A stretch of 64,000 bases of DNA from Flavobacterium sp. 1 (lineage in GTDB: Bacteria > Bacteroidota > Bacteroidia > Flavobacteriales > Flavobacteriaceae): contig NZ_PGER01000001.1 of the NCBI RefSeq assembly GCF_002797935.1, positions 930,001 to 994,000 of the forward strand, in the 5' to 3' direction. This document shows, piece by piece, positions 32,896-45,600 of the stretch. Made by a program: the position numbers and the translations under genes. The stretch's first letter is position 1. Every line of letters starts with the position of its first letter. The notes beneath the pieces are model-generated. The model was not told the origin of the DNA, made no database searches, and worked only from the letters and a program-made list of their open reading frames with translations.

Positions 32896-34206
32896 ATGAA
32901 AAATATACTTCAAAATCATATCGAAAATGAGATTCCTTTTTTGAGCCAAAAAAAACTGCTGCTTGCAGTAAGCGGTGGCTTGGATAGTATGGTTTTATTG
33001 CATTTGTTTCAAGAATTGAAATTTGATATCGCCATAGCTCATTGTAATTTTCAGCTTCGCGGAATGGAAAGTTTTGGCGATCAAAAATTTGTTCAGGATT
33101 ATGCCGAGGCTAATGAAATACCTGTTTTTGTAACACAATTTGATACTGAGGCTTTCGCCAAAGATTATAAATTATCTACTCAAGTTGCGGCTAGAGAGCT
33201 GCGGTACAATTGGTTTTATGAGCTGTTGGAAGAAGAAAAATTCGATTACATACTCACGGCACATCATGCTGATGACAATCTGGAAACTTTTTTAATCAAT
33301 TTCACAAGAGGAACAGGATTGGAAGGATTGACTGGCATTCCGGTTGAGAATGACAAAATAATAAGGCCTTTACTTTTTTTGACCCGCAGTGAAATTGATG
33401 ATTATGCCAAAGAACATGAAATTCAATGGAGAGAAGACAGCAGTAACGTATCAGACAAGTATGTGAGAAACAAAATACGTCATCATCTGGTTCCTATTTT
33501 GAAAGAATTGAATCCTAATTTTATGGCTTCATTTTTGAAAACCGAAAATTATCTGCAGCAATCACAATCCATGGTTGAAGACGCGGCTTCGATGGTGTAT
33601 CAGCAGGTAGCTCATGAGGAAGGTGATCAGATTCATTTTGATCTAAGCAAGCTGTTGAAATTATCAAATTATCAGTCTTATTTGTATCAATGGCTGAAAG
33701 AATTTGGGTTTACCGCTTGGGGTGATATTTATGATTTGGTAAATGGTCAGTCTGGAAAACAGGTGTTTGCATCCGGATACCGATTATTGAAAGACAGAGA
33801 TTCATTAATTGTATGTCCTATTAATGAGGAGAAAAGTACAGCTGAATTTCATATTGCCGAAAATCAGACGGAAGTTAATATTCCCTTAAAATTGAGCTTA
33901 TGTAAAGTGTCTGACATTTCGATTGAATCAAATAAAACTATCTTTGTGGACGCTGATCGGCTAGCTTATCCTTTAGTGGTGCGAAAATGGAAAACAGGTG
34001 ATATTTTTATGCCTTTTGGCATGAACGGGAAGTCGAAGAAAGTGAGCAAGCTTTTTAAAGATGAAAAATTATCATTGATTGAAAAGGAAAATACGTGGAT
34101 TTTGTGTTCAGGAGATCAGATAGTCTGGGTAATTGGAATACGTGCAGATCACCGATTCAGAACAATTGACACAACAAAAAACATACTTAAAATAGAATTA
34201 ATTTAG
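32896..34206 (+). CDS. tilS: tRNA(Ile)-lysidine synthetase
   Basis: 436 residues. PP-loop ATPase motif LLAVSGGLDSMVLLHLF (Ser26 to Ser31), then AHCNFQLRGMES, STQVAARELRYNWF, LTAHHADDNLETFLINFTRG, LEGLTGIPV, and IRPLLFLTRSEIDDYA, all TilS blocks. The C-terminal substrate-binding domain has the VRKWKTGDIFMPFGMNGKSK signature and ends in HRFRTIDTTKNILKI. The enzyme converts the wobble cytidine of the CAU anticodon of tRNA-Ile2 to lysidine and is essential. It lies 9 bases before dsbD, so the two probably share a transcript. Confidence 0.97.
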   Translation: MKNILQNHIENEIPFLSQKKLLLAVSGGLDSMVLLHLFQELKFDIAIAHCNFQLRGMESFGDQKFVQDYAEANEIPVFVTQFDTEAFAKDYKLSTQVAARELRYNWFYELLEEEKFDYILTAHHADDNLETFLINFTRGTGLEGLTGIPVENDKIIRPLLFLTRSEIDDYAKEHEIQWREDSSNVSDKYVRNKIRHHLVPILKELNPNFMASFLKTENYLQQSQSMVEDAASMVYQQVAHEEGDQIHFDLSKLLKLSNYQSYLYQWLKEFGFTAWGDIYDLVNGQSGKQVFASGYRLLKDRDSLIVCPINEEKSTAEFHIAENQTEVNIPLKLSLCKVSDISIESNKTIFVDADRLAYPLVVRKWKTGDIFMPFGMNGKSKKVSKLFKDEKLSLIEKENTWILCSGDQIVWVIGIRADHRFRTIDTTKNILKIELI

Positions 34207-34215
34207 ATATAAATA

Positions 34216-36240
34216 ATGAAGAAACTACTTTTTATACTGTTTGCTTTTTTAGCTTTTACCAAAGTAAATGCTCAGGTCTTGGATCCCGCAAAATGGACAA
34301 CAGCAATCGAAAAAAAATCGGAAACAAATTATATTTTAACTTTTAATGCAGTAATAGAAAAGGATTGGCATATTTATTCTCAATTCACTCCCGATGGAGG
34401 ACCGTTGCCTTTGGAGATTACTTTTAAAGATCAAAAAGGGAATTTTGAGTTAGTAGGCAAAGCCAAAGAAAGCAAAACAACTACAGCTTTCAATGATGTT
34501 TTTGGAGTGAATGAAATATTTTTTCATGATAAAGCTCAAATTCAGCAAGAAATAAAGCTGGTAAATCCTAAAGTTACTGCTATTCAAGCTGAATTGAATT
34601 ATCAAATATGTAAAGAGGTTTGTATCAATCTGGAAAAGAAATTTACTTTTAAAATTCCAGGAACGACAACAAATACTGCTGTTGAAATAGTTCCGGTTGC
34701 AGTTACAGCGCAGAACGCTACTCAAATTGACACTGCAAGTATTGTTCCAGTGGCTGTAGAAAAGAGTGTTCCAGCTGTAAAAGCTAATACAGTAGAACAA
34801 CCAAAATCAGATCCTGCTTCACAAAGAGGATTATGGTCTATTTTCTTTATTGCTTTTTTCTCGGGGTTTGCAGCTTTGCTGACGCCTTGCGTGTTTCCTA
34901 TGATTCCAATGACAGTGAGTTTTTTTACCAAACAAAGCAAAACTAAAGCTGCGGGAATTAAAAACGCTATTATTTATGGGGTTTCAATTATTTTGATTTA
35001 TGTGCTATTAGGGTTTGTTGTTACTTGGATTTTTGGTGCTGATGCATTGAATGCCTTATCTACCAATGTTTATTTCAATATTATATTCTTTATTTTACTG
35101 GTTGTTTTTGCAACTTCATTCTTGGGTGCTTTTGAGATTATGCTGCCTAATTCGTGGGCAAATAAAGTTGACAGTCAAGCTGACAGAGGCGGAATTATTG
35201 GGATTTTATTCATGGCATTAGCTTTGGCTATTGTTTCCTTTTCTTGTACTGGGCCTATTGTTGGTACGCTTTTAGTCGATGCAGCTTCCAAAGGCGGTAT
35301 CGCGCCTATAGTTGGGATGTTTGGATTTTCATTAGCATTAGCCCTGCCTTTTATGCTTTTTGCTATGTTTCCGGGATGGCTGAATTCTTTGCCTAAATCA
35401 GGCGGATGGCTGAATACAGTAAAAGTTGTTTTAGGGTTTCTGGAGTTGGCTTTGGCTTTCAAATTTTTATCCAATGCTGATTTAGTATTGCAATTGCATT
35501 TGCTGGAAAGAGAAGTGTTTCTAGTGATTTGGATTGCTATTTTTGGAGTTTTGGCTTTTTATTTATTCGGAAAAATAACAATGCCGCATGATAGTCCGTT
35601 ATCTCATATTTCTGTGGGCAGGCTGTGTTTAGGATTGTTGGTTTTGTCTTTCACGATTTATTTAATACCTGGCCTTTGGGGAGCTCCTCTTAAATTGATA
35701 AGTGCATTTCCTCCACCAATGGAATATAGTGAAAGCCCTTACGGCGTTGGTGGTTCTAACGCTGGGAATACTGCCTTGCCTGAAGGAGCAAAATTGGGAC
35801 CTCACCAAATTGTTGTTTTCGATGATTATGATAAAGGCCTGGCGTATGCCAAAACAGTGAACAAACCTATAATGCTTGATTTTACAGGTCACGCCTGTGT
35901 GAACTGCAGAAAAATGGAAAATAATGTTTGGTCGGATAAGAGTATACTTCCAATCCTTAAAAATGAAGTTGTTTTGATTTCTTTATATGTAGATGATCAA
36001 AGACCACTGTCAAAAAGCGAACAGTTTACCTCTAAAACTACAGGCGCAGAAATTGAAACGATAGGGGATAAATGGACTGATTTTATGATCTCAAAATACA
36101 ATACCAATACACAGCCTCTATATGTTTTGACTGATTTGCAAGGCAATAATTTAAATGAAAAACAACCAACTATAAGTTATGTGAGTGTGGAAGAATATGA
36201 ATCTTGGCTGAAAGCCGGTATTTCGAAGTTTAGGAAATAA
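34216..36240 (+). CDS. dsbD: Thiol:disulfide interchange protein DsbD-like
   Basis: 674 residues. Signal peptide (KKLLFILFAFLAFTKVNAQ), an N-terminal DsbD-alpha-like domain with Cys132 and Cys136 (YQICKEVCIN), about eight membrane segments with LLTPCVFPMIPMTV (Cys225) and FSCTGPIVGTLL (Cys344), and a C-terminal thioredoxin-like domain with GHACVNCRKME (Cys561, Cys564). All six cysteines of the electron relay are present. It carries reducing power from cytoplasmic thioredoxin to periplasmic proteins, for example for cytochrome c maturation. The C-terminal domain is also close to those of proteins annotated as cytochrome c biogenesis protein. Confidence 0.95.
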   Translation: MKKLLFILFAFLAFTKVNAQVLDPAKWTTAIEKKSETNYILTFNAVIEKDWHIYSQFTPDGGPLPLEITFKDQKGNFELVGKAKESKTTTAFNDVFGVNEIFFHDKAQIQQEIKLVNPKVTAIQAELNYQICKEVCINLEKKFTFKIPGTTTNTAVEIVPVAVTAQNATQIDTASIVPVAVEKSVPAVKANTVEQPKSDPASQRGLWSIFFIAFFSGFAALLTPCVFPMIPMTVSFFTKQSKTKAAGIKNAIIYGVSIILIYVLLGFVVTWIFGADALNALSTNVYFNIIFFILLVVFATSFLGAFEIMLPNSWANKVDSQADRGGIIGILFMALALAIVSFSCTGPIVGTLLVDAASKGGIAPIVGMFGFSLALALPFMLFAMFPGWLNSLPKSGGWLNTVKVVLGFLELALAFKFLSNADLVLQLHLLEREVFLVIWIAIFGVLAFYLFGKITMPHDSPLSHISVGRLCLGLLVLSFTIYLIPGLWGAPLKLISAFPPPMEYSESPYGVGGSNAGNTALPEGAKLGPHQIVVFDDYDKGLAYAKTVNKPIMLDFTGHACVNCRKMENNVWSDKSILPILKNEVVLISLYVDDQRPLSKSEQFTSKTTGAEIETIGDKWTDFMISKYNTNTQPLYVLTDLQGNNLNEKQPTISYVSVEEYESWLKAGISKFRK

Positions 36241-36263
36241 ATATATTAATTCACTGTTTTATT

Positions 36264-36298
36264 AAAACCTGTTCATTTAAACGAACAGGTTTTTTTTG
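36264..36298 (+). terminator. Terminator after dsbD
   Basis: 11-bp perfect stem AAAACCTGTTC / GAACAGGTTTT with an 8-base loop running into a T-tract, 24 bases after the stop. Confidence 0.9.
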
Positions 36299-36653
36299 TT
36301 AATTTTTTGAATTTTTAATATTTTTTTAAGCTTTTAATTTGAATTTGGAATTTAAAGAATGGAATTTTTATTTTGAAAGAACTAAATGATGTAGTTGGCG
36401 GTTTTTATTATTCATTTAATCGAAAATATATTAAAAAGTAGATTAATGAATTCTTAACTCTATAAATTTGCACTTAAGTATTTGAATGGCAAGTGTTTAT
36501 ATGTGTATTTTTCTTATAAAAAATATTTGCCTTCTAAAAACAGCTTTATTTAAATTTTTAAGTAAATCAGAAAATAGAAACTCATTCTATTGATTTACAT
36601 TTTACCGTTAGGCATAGTGTATTCTTTATTTTAATATTTTAAACTTGATAGAT
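36299..36653 (+). promoter_or_regulatory. Upstream region of the giant adhesin gene with a candidate -7 box
   Basis: A consensus TAAATTTG stands at 36463-36470, but no good TTG is found 17-23 bases before it. If used, the transcript leader is about 175 bases. Otherwise AT-rich with no gene or repeat element. Confidence 0.4.
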
Positions 36654-39600
36654 ATGAAAATATTTCTACCTAAATCCGCAATTTTTACATTTGCTTTTTT
36701 AATTGCAAATTTGTTTTTTGCAAATGTATGTTTTGGGCAGGCGACTGTCATGACAGATAAAGCCGATTATCAGCCAGGTGATGCCGTTATAGTTACTGGC
36801 ACTGGATGGCAACCGGGGGAAACGGTGTCGTTACATTTTATTGAAACACCACAGGTATGTACCAGTAATCATGATCGTTTAACGGTAGCAGATTCAAATG
36901 GGAATATTTATTATAATCAGTTTTTGATTAATATAAAGCATCTCGGAGTATCTTTTGTTTTAACCGCTATTGGACAAAGTTCTAATCTTTCAGCTGAAGT
37001 TTTGTTTACTGATGCTGGATATCAATTTGATGCTGTTGGGCTGCCATCAAGTACAAGCGTTGTTGTAAATTATACAATTTCTGGCACTGGAAGTGGTAAT
37101 GGAACGTTTAATACTACCAGTTTTATTCCACCAGCAACAGCGGGGAACAATAACAATAATAAAACTATAACTGTTAATAGCTACACTCCAACTTATAGTC
37201 CAGCGCCATCCATAAAATATTCAATTTTAAATTATAGTTTGCGTGTAGGACCTAGTGGTTCTCCAATAACTCAACAAACTTCAAATGTTTTTGCTGTTGG
37301 GGGTAATAGTCCATCTGAAGCGGTGTTGTTTACTGCTAATTATGGTGCTTTAGTCGCAGCAAGTAATGTTGTTGGTATTTATGGAAGCTCTGTTTTATTG
37401 ACTTCTACATTTTATTCAAATTATCAAACATCTGCCCCTATATCAGGAAAGACTATCACTTTTTATATAAATGGGACTTCAGTTGGTACAGGCACTACTA
37501 ATGCAAGTGGGGTTGCAACTCTAAATTTAGATTTGACCAATGTTCCTTCACTTGGAAAATTAAATTCAGGGACTTATACAATTACGAGTTCTTTTGCAGG
37601 GGATGTAAGCTATTTAGCGATATCTAGTGCTAATAGTACTTCTGGATTATTGACAGTAAATAAAAAATCAATTACGATTACAGCAGCAAACCAAACTGTA
37701 GTATATGGCACATCTGTAGCTACAGTAACTGGGGCGGGCACTTATACTGCTGCGGGTTTTGTAGCTCCAGATACTTCGGCAGTGATTGGTGGTACTGCTG
37801 CTTACACAACTAATTATACAGCAACTACTCCAGCAGCTACGCCAGGAATAAATATTGTTCCTGGCGTATCGGGTTTGATAGCTGCTAATTATAGTTTTAC
37901 GCCTGTAAATGGAACTGTTACTGTTGGTAAGGCAAACTCAACAATTACAGCCACGGGAGCAAATTTATTTACTTATAATGGCTTGCCTCAAGGACCAGGA
38001 ACATCAACAGTAACTGGTTCAACCGGTGCTGTTAGTTATAAGTATTCAGGTGTGTTGCCAACTGTTTATAGTCAAAGTGCTACACGGCCAGTCAATGCAG
38101 GAACCTACCAAGTAATTGCTACTGTTGCTGCCGATAGCAATTATAATGGTAAAGATTCAGATCCTTTTGGCTTTACCATCGGCAAAGCCTCCAGCACCAC
38201 CGTTGTTACCATCAACGGCGGTCCGTTCACCTATACGGGCGCTGCAATCGAGCCTGCGACAGTGAGCGTAACGGGCGCGGGAGGACTGAATTTAGCGCCA
38301 ACGGCTTCTTACGGCAGTAATACCGATGCGGGAACAGCTTCGGCGAGCTACACTTTTGCGGGCGATGCGAACCATGACGGCAGCAGCGACAGCAAGGACT
38401 TTACCATCGGCAAAGCATCGAGCACCACCGTGGTTACCATCAACGGCGGTCCGTTCGCCTATACAGGCGCGGCAATCGAGCCTGCGACAGTGAGCGTAAC
38501 GGGCGCGGGAGGACTGAATTTAGCGCCAACGGCTTCTTACAACAGCAACACCGATGCGGGAACAGCTTCGGCGGGCTATACTTTTGCGGGCGACGCAAAC
38601 CATGACGGCAGCAGCGATAGCAAGGACTTTACCATCGGCAAAGCCTCCAGCACCACCGTGGTTACGATCAACGGCGGTCCGTTCACCTATACAGGCGCGG
38701 CAATCGAGCCTGCGACAGTGAGCGTAACGGGCGCGGGAGGACTGAATTTAGCGCCAACGGCTTCTTACAACAGCAACACCGATGCGGGAACAGCTTCGGC
38801 GGGCTATACTTTTGCGGGCGACGCAAACCATGACGGCAGCAGCGATAGCAAGGACTTTACCATCGGCAAAGCCTCCAGCACCACCGTGGTTACCATCAAC
38901 GGCGGTCCGTTCACCTATACAGGCGCGGCAATCGAGCCTGCGACAGTGAGCGTAACGGGTGCGGGAGGACTGAATTTAGCGCCAACGGCTTCTTACAACA
39001 GCAACACCAATGCGGGAACAGCTTCGGCGGGCTACACTTTTGCGGGCGACGCGAACCATGACGGCAGCAGCGACAGCAAGACTTTTGAAATCGGCAAAGC
39101 CTCCAGCACCACTGTTGTTACGATCAACGGCGGTCCGTTCACCTATACGGGCGCTGCAATCGAGCCTGCGACAGTGAGCGTAACGGGCGCGGGAGGACTG
39201 AATTTAGCGCCAACGGCTTCTTACGGCAGTAATACCGATGCGGGAACAGCTTCCGCCAGCTATACTTTTGCGGGCGACGCAAACCATGACGGCAGCAGCG
39301 ACAGCAAGGACTTTACCATCGGCAAAGCCTCCAGCACCACCGTGGTTACCATCAACGGCGGTCCGTTCACCTATACAGGTGCGGCAATCGAGCCGGCAAC
39401 CGTGAGCGTAACGGGCGCGGGAAGTTTGAATATGTCACCAACGGCCTCCTACGGAAACAACACCAATGCGGGAACAGCTTCGGCGGGCTACACTTTTGCG
39501 GGCGATGCGAACCATGACGGCAGCAGCGACAGCAAGGACTTTACCATCGGCAAAGCCTCCAGCACCACTGTTGTTACGATCAGCGGCGGTCCGTTCACCT

Positions 39601-42600
39601 ATACAGGCGCGGCAATCGAGCCTGCGACAGTGAGCGTAACGGGCGCGGGAGGACTGAATATGTCACCAACAGCATCCTACAACAGCAACACCAATGCGGG
39701 AACAGCTTCGGCGGGCTACACTTTTGCGGGCGATGCGAACCATGACGGCAGCAGCGACAGCAAGAACTTTACCATCGGCAAAGCATCGAGCACCACCGTG
39801 GTTACCATCAACGGCGGTCCGTTCACCTATACAGGCGCGGCAATCGAGCCGGCAACCGTGAGCGTAACGGGCGCGGGAGGACTGAATTTAGCGCCAACGG
39901 CTTCTTACGGAAACAACACCAATGCGGGAACAGCTTCCGCCAGCTATGCTTTTGCGGGCGATGCGAACCATGACGGCAGCAGCGACAGCAAGAACTTTAC
40001 CATCGGCAAAGCCTCCAGCACCACCGTGGTTACCATCAACGGCGGTCCGTTCACCTATACAGGGGCTGCAATCGAGCCGGCGACCGTGAGCGTAACGGGC
40101 GCGGGAGGACTGAATTTAGCGCCAACAGCATCCTACGGAAACAACACCGATGCGGGAACAGCTTCGGCGGGCTATACTTTTGCGGGCGACGCAAACCATG
40201 ACGGCAGCAGCGACAGCAAGGACTTTACCATCGGCAAAGCCTCCAGCACCACTGTTGTGACTATCAACGGCGGTCCGTTCACCTATACAGGCGCGGCAAT
40301 CGAGCCTGCGACAGTGAGCGTAACGGGCGCAGGAAGTTTGAATATGTCACCAACGGCATCCTACGGAAACAACACCAATGCGGGAACAGCTTCGGCGAGC
40401 TATACTTTTGCGGGCGATGCGAACCATGACGGCAGCAGCGACAGCAAAGACTTTACCATCGGCAAAGCCTCCAGCACAACCGTGGTTACTATCAACGGCG
40501 GTCCGTTCACCTATACAGGCGCGGCAATCGAGCCAGCGACAGTGAGCGTAACGGGCGCTGGAGGGCTGAACTTGACACCAATAGCCTCTTATGGAAACAA
40601 CACCAATGCGGGAACAGTTTCGGCGGGCTATACTTTTGCGGGCGACGCAAACCATGAAGCCAGCAGCGACAGCAAGACTTTTGAAATCGGCAAAGCATCG
40701 AGTACCACCGTGGTTACTATCAACGGCGGTCCGTTCGCCTATACAGGCTCTGCAATCGAGCCGGCGACAGTGAGCGTAACGGGCGCGGGAGGACTGAATA
40801 TGTCTCCAGCGGCATCCTACGGAAACAACACCAATGCGGGAACAGCTTCCGCCAGCTACACTTTTGCGGGCGATGCGAACCATGACGGCAGCAGCGACAG
40901 CAAGGACTTTACCATCGGCAAAGCCTCCAGCACCACTGTTGTTACGATCAACGGCGATCCGTTCACCTATACGGGCGCTGCAATCGAGCCTGCGACAGTG
41001 AGCGTAACGGGCGCAGGAAGTTTGAATATGTCACCAACGGCCTCTTACGGAAATAATATCAATGCGGGAACAGCTTCGGCGAGCTATGCTTATGCGGGCG
41101 ATGCGAACCATGACGGCAGCAGCGACAGCAAGGACTTTACCATCGGCAAAGCCTCCAGCACCACCGTGGTTACCATCAGCGGCGGTCCGTTCACCTATAC
41201 AGGCGCGGCAATCGAGCCTGCGACAGTGAGCGTAACGGGCGCGGGAGGACTGAATATGTCACCAACAGCATCCTACAACAGCAACACCAATGCGGGAACA
41301 GCTTCGGCGGGCTACACTTTTGCGGGCGACGCGAACCATGACGGCAGCAGCGACAGCAAGGACTTTACCATCGGCAAAGCATCGAGCACCACCGTGGTTA
41401 CCATCAACGGCGGTCCGTTCACCTATACAGGCGCGGCAATCGAGCCTGCGACAGTGAGCGTAACGGGCGCGGGAGGACTGAATTTAGCGCCAACGGCTTC
41501 TTACGGCAGTAATACCGATGCGGGAACAGCTTCCGCCAGCTATGCTTTTGCGGGCGATGCGAACCATGGCGGCAGCAGCGACAGCAAGGACTTTACCATC
41601 GGCAAAGCATCGAGCACCACCGTGGTTACCATCAACGGCGGTCCGTTCACCTATACAGGCGCGGCAATCGAGCCGGCAACCGTGAGCGTAACGGGCGCGG
41701 GAGGACTGAATTTAGCGCCAACGGCCTCCTACGGAAACAACACCAATGCGGGAACAGCTTCGGCGGGCTACACTTTTGCGGGCGACGCGAACCATGACGG
41801 CAGCAGCGACAGCAAGGACTTTACCATCGGCAAAGCATCGAGCACCACCGTGGTTACCATCAACGGCGGTCCGTTCACCTATACAGGCGCGGCAATCGAG
41901 CCTGCGACAGTGAGCGTAACGGGCGCGGGAGGACTGAATTTAGCGCCAACGGCTTCTTACGGAAACAACACCAATGCGGGAACAGCTTCGGCGGGCTACA
42001 CTTTTGCGGGCGATGCGAACCATGACGGCAGCAGCGACAGCAAGGACTTTACCATCGGCAAAGCATCGAGCACCACCGTGGTTACCATCAACGGCGGTCC
42101 GTTCACCTATACAGGCGCGGCAATCGAGCCGGCAACCGTGAGCGTAACGGGCGCGGGAGGACTGAATTTAGCGCCAACGGCTTCTTACGGAAACAACACC
42201 AATGCGGGAACAGCTTCGGCGGGCTACACTTTTGCGGGCGATGCGAACCATGACGGCAGCAGCGACAGCAAGGACTTTACCATCGGCAAAGCATCGAGCA
42301 CCACCGTGGTTACCATCAACGGCGGTCCGTTCACCTATACAGGCGCGGCAATCGAGCCGGCAACCGTGAGCGTAACGGGCGCGGGAGGACTGAATATGTC
42401 ACCAACAGCATCCTACAACAGCAACACCAATGCGGGAACAGCTTCGGCGGGCTATACTTTTGCGGGCGACGCAAACCATGACGGCAGCAGCGACAGCAAG
42501 GACTTTACCATCGGCAAAGCCTCCAGCACCACCGTTGTTACGATCAACGGCGGTCCGTTCACCTATACGGGCGCTGCAATCGAGCCTGCGACAGTGAGCG

Positions 42601-45600
42601 TAACGGGCGCAGGAAGTTTGAATATGTCACCAACGGCCTCTTACGGAAATAATATCAATGCGGGAACAGCTTCGGCGGGCTATGCTTATGCGGGCGATGC
42701 GAACCATGACGGCAGCAGCGACAGCAAGACTTTTGAAATCGGCAAAGCCTCCAGCACCACCGTGGTTACCATCAACGGCGGTCCGTTCACCTATACAGGC
42801 GCCGCAATCGAGCCTGCGACTGTGAGCGTAACGGGCGCAGGAGGCCTGAATTTAGCGCCAACAGCCTCTTACGGAAACAACACCAATGCGGGAACAGCTT
42901 CGGCGAGCTATGCTTATACAGGCGATGCGAACCATGACGGCAGCAGCGACAGCAAAGACTTTACCATCGGCAAAGCCTCCAGCACAACCGTGGTTACTAT
43001 CAACGGCGGTCCGTTCACCTATACGGGCGCTGCAATCGAGCCTGCGACAGTGAGCGTAACGGGCGCAGGAAGTTTGAATATGTCACCAACAGCCTCTTAC
43101 GGAAATAATATCAATGCGGGAACAGCTTCGGCGAGCTATGCTTATGCGGGCGATGCGAACCATGACGGCAGCAGCGACAGCAAGACTTTTGAAATCGGCA
43201 AAGCCTCCAGCACCACCGCGGTTACCATCAACGGCGGTCCGTTCACCTATACAGGGGCTGCAATCGAGCCGGCGACCGTGAGCGTAACGGGCGCGGGAGG
43301 ACTGAATTTAGCGCCAACAGCATCCTACGGAAACAACACCGATGCGGGAACAGCTTCGGCGGGCTATACTTTTGCGGGCGACGCAAACCATGACGGCAGC
43401 AGCGACAGCAAGGACTTTACCATCGGCAAAGCCTCCAGCACCACTGTTGTGACTATCAACGGCGGTCCGTTCACCTATACAGGCGCGGCAATCGAGCCTG
43501 CGACAGTGAGCGTAACGGGTGCGGGAGGACTGAATTTAGCGCCAACGGCTTCTTACAACAGCAACACCAATGCGGGAACAGCTTCGGCGGGCTACACTTT
43601 TGCGGGCGACGCGAACCATGACGGCAGCAGCGACAGCAAGACTTTTGAAATCGGCAAAGCCTCCAGCACCACTGTTGTTACGATCAACGGCGGTCCGTTC
43701 ACCTATACGGGCGCTGCAATCGAGCCTGCGACAGTGAGCGTAACGGGCGCGGGAGGACTGAATTTAGCGCCAACGGCTTCTTACGGCAGTAATACCGATG
43801 CGGGAACAGCTTCGGCGGGCTACACTTTTGCGGGCGACGCGAACCATGACGGCAGCAGCGACAGCAAGGACTTTACCATCGGCAAAGCATCGAGCACCAC
43901 CGTGGTTACCATCAACGGCGGTCCGTTCACCTATACAGGCGCGGCAATCGAGCCTGCGACAGTGAGCGTAACGGGCGCGGGAGGACTGAATTTAGCGCCA
44001 ACGGCTTCTTACGGCAGTAATACCGATGCGGGAACAGCTTCCGCCAGCTATGCTTTTGCGGGCGATGCGAACCATGGCGGCAGCAGCGACAGCAAGGACT
44101 TTACCATCGGCAAAGCATCGAGCACCACCGTGGTTACCATCAACGGCGGTCCGTTCACCTATACAGGCGCGGCAATCGAGCCGGCAACCGTGAGCGTAAC
44201 GGGCGCGGGAGGACTGAATTTAGCGCCAACGGCCTCCTACGGAAACAACACCAATGCGGGAACAGCTTCGGCGGGCTACACTTTTGCGGGCGACGCGAAC
44301 CATGACGGCAGCAGCGACAGCAAGGACTTTACCATCGGCAAAGCATCGAGCACCACCGTGGTTACCATCAACGGCGGTCCGTTCACCTATACAGGCGCGG
44401 CAATCGAGCCTGCGACAGTGAGCGTAACGGGCGCGGGAGGACTGAATTTAGCGCCAACGGCTTCTTACGGAAACAACACCAATGCGGGAACAGCTTCGGC
44501 GGGCTACACTTTTGCGGGCGATGCGAACCATGACGGCAGCAGCGACAGCAAGGACTTTACCATCGGCAAAGCATCGAGCACCACCGTGGTTACCATCAAC
44601 GGCGGTCCGTTCACCTATACAGGCGCGGCAATCGAGCCGGCAACCGTGAGCGTAACGGGCGCGGGAGGACTGAATTTAGCGCCAACGGCTTCTTACGGAA
44701 ACAACACCAATGCGGGAACAGCTTCGGCGGGCTACACTTTTGCGGGCGACGCAAACCATGACGGCAGCAGCGACAGCAAGGACTTTACCATCGGCAAAGC
44801 ATCGAGCACCACCGTGGTTACCATCAACGGCGGTCCGTTCACCTATACAGGCGCGGCAATCGAGCCGGCAACCGTGAGCGTAACGGGCGCGGGAGGACTG
44901 AATATGTCACCAACAGCATCCTACAACAGCAACACCAATGCGGGAACAGCTTCCGCCAGCTACACTTTTGCGGGCGATGCGAACCATGACGGCAGCAGCG
45001 ACAGCAAGGACTTTACCATCGGCAAAGCCTCCAGCACCACTGTTGTTACGATCAACGGCGGTCCGTTCACCTATACGGGCGCTGCAATCGAGCCTGCGAC
45101 AGTGAGCGTAACGGGCGCAGGAAGTTTGAATATGTCACCAACGGCCTCTTACGGAAATAATATCAATGCGGGAACAGCTTCGGCGAGCTATGCTTATGCG
45201 GGCGATGCGAACCATGACGGCAGCAGCGACAGCAAGGACTTTACCATCGGCAAAGCCTCCAGCACCACCGTGGTTACCATCAGCGGCGGTCCGTTCACCT
45301 ATACAGGCGCGGCAATCGAGCCTGCGACAGTGAGCGTAACGGGCGCGGGAGGACTGAATATGTCACCAACAGCATCCTACAACAGCAACACCAATGCGGG
45401 AACAGCTTCGGCGGGCTACACTTTTGCGGGCGACGCGAACCATGACGGCAGCAGCGACAGCAAGGACTTTACCATCGGCAAAGCCTCCAGCACCACCGTT
45501 GTTACGATCAACGGCGGTCCGTTCACCTATACGGGCGCTGCAATCGAGCCTGCGACAGTGAGCGTAACGGGCGCAGGAAGTTTGAATATGTCACCAACGG

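Noticed and set aside
40347..40883. A 178-residue open frame on the minus strand inside the repeat array, plus similar frames at 47415
   Set aside because: It is the antisense of the G+C-rich repeat units; the protein is Arg/Cys-rich and itself repetitive, with no start context. Long antisense frames are expected in such an array.
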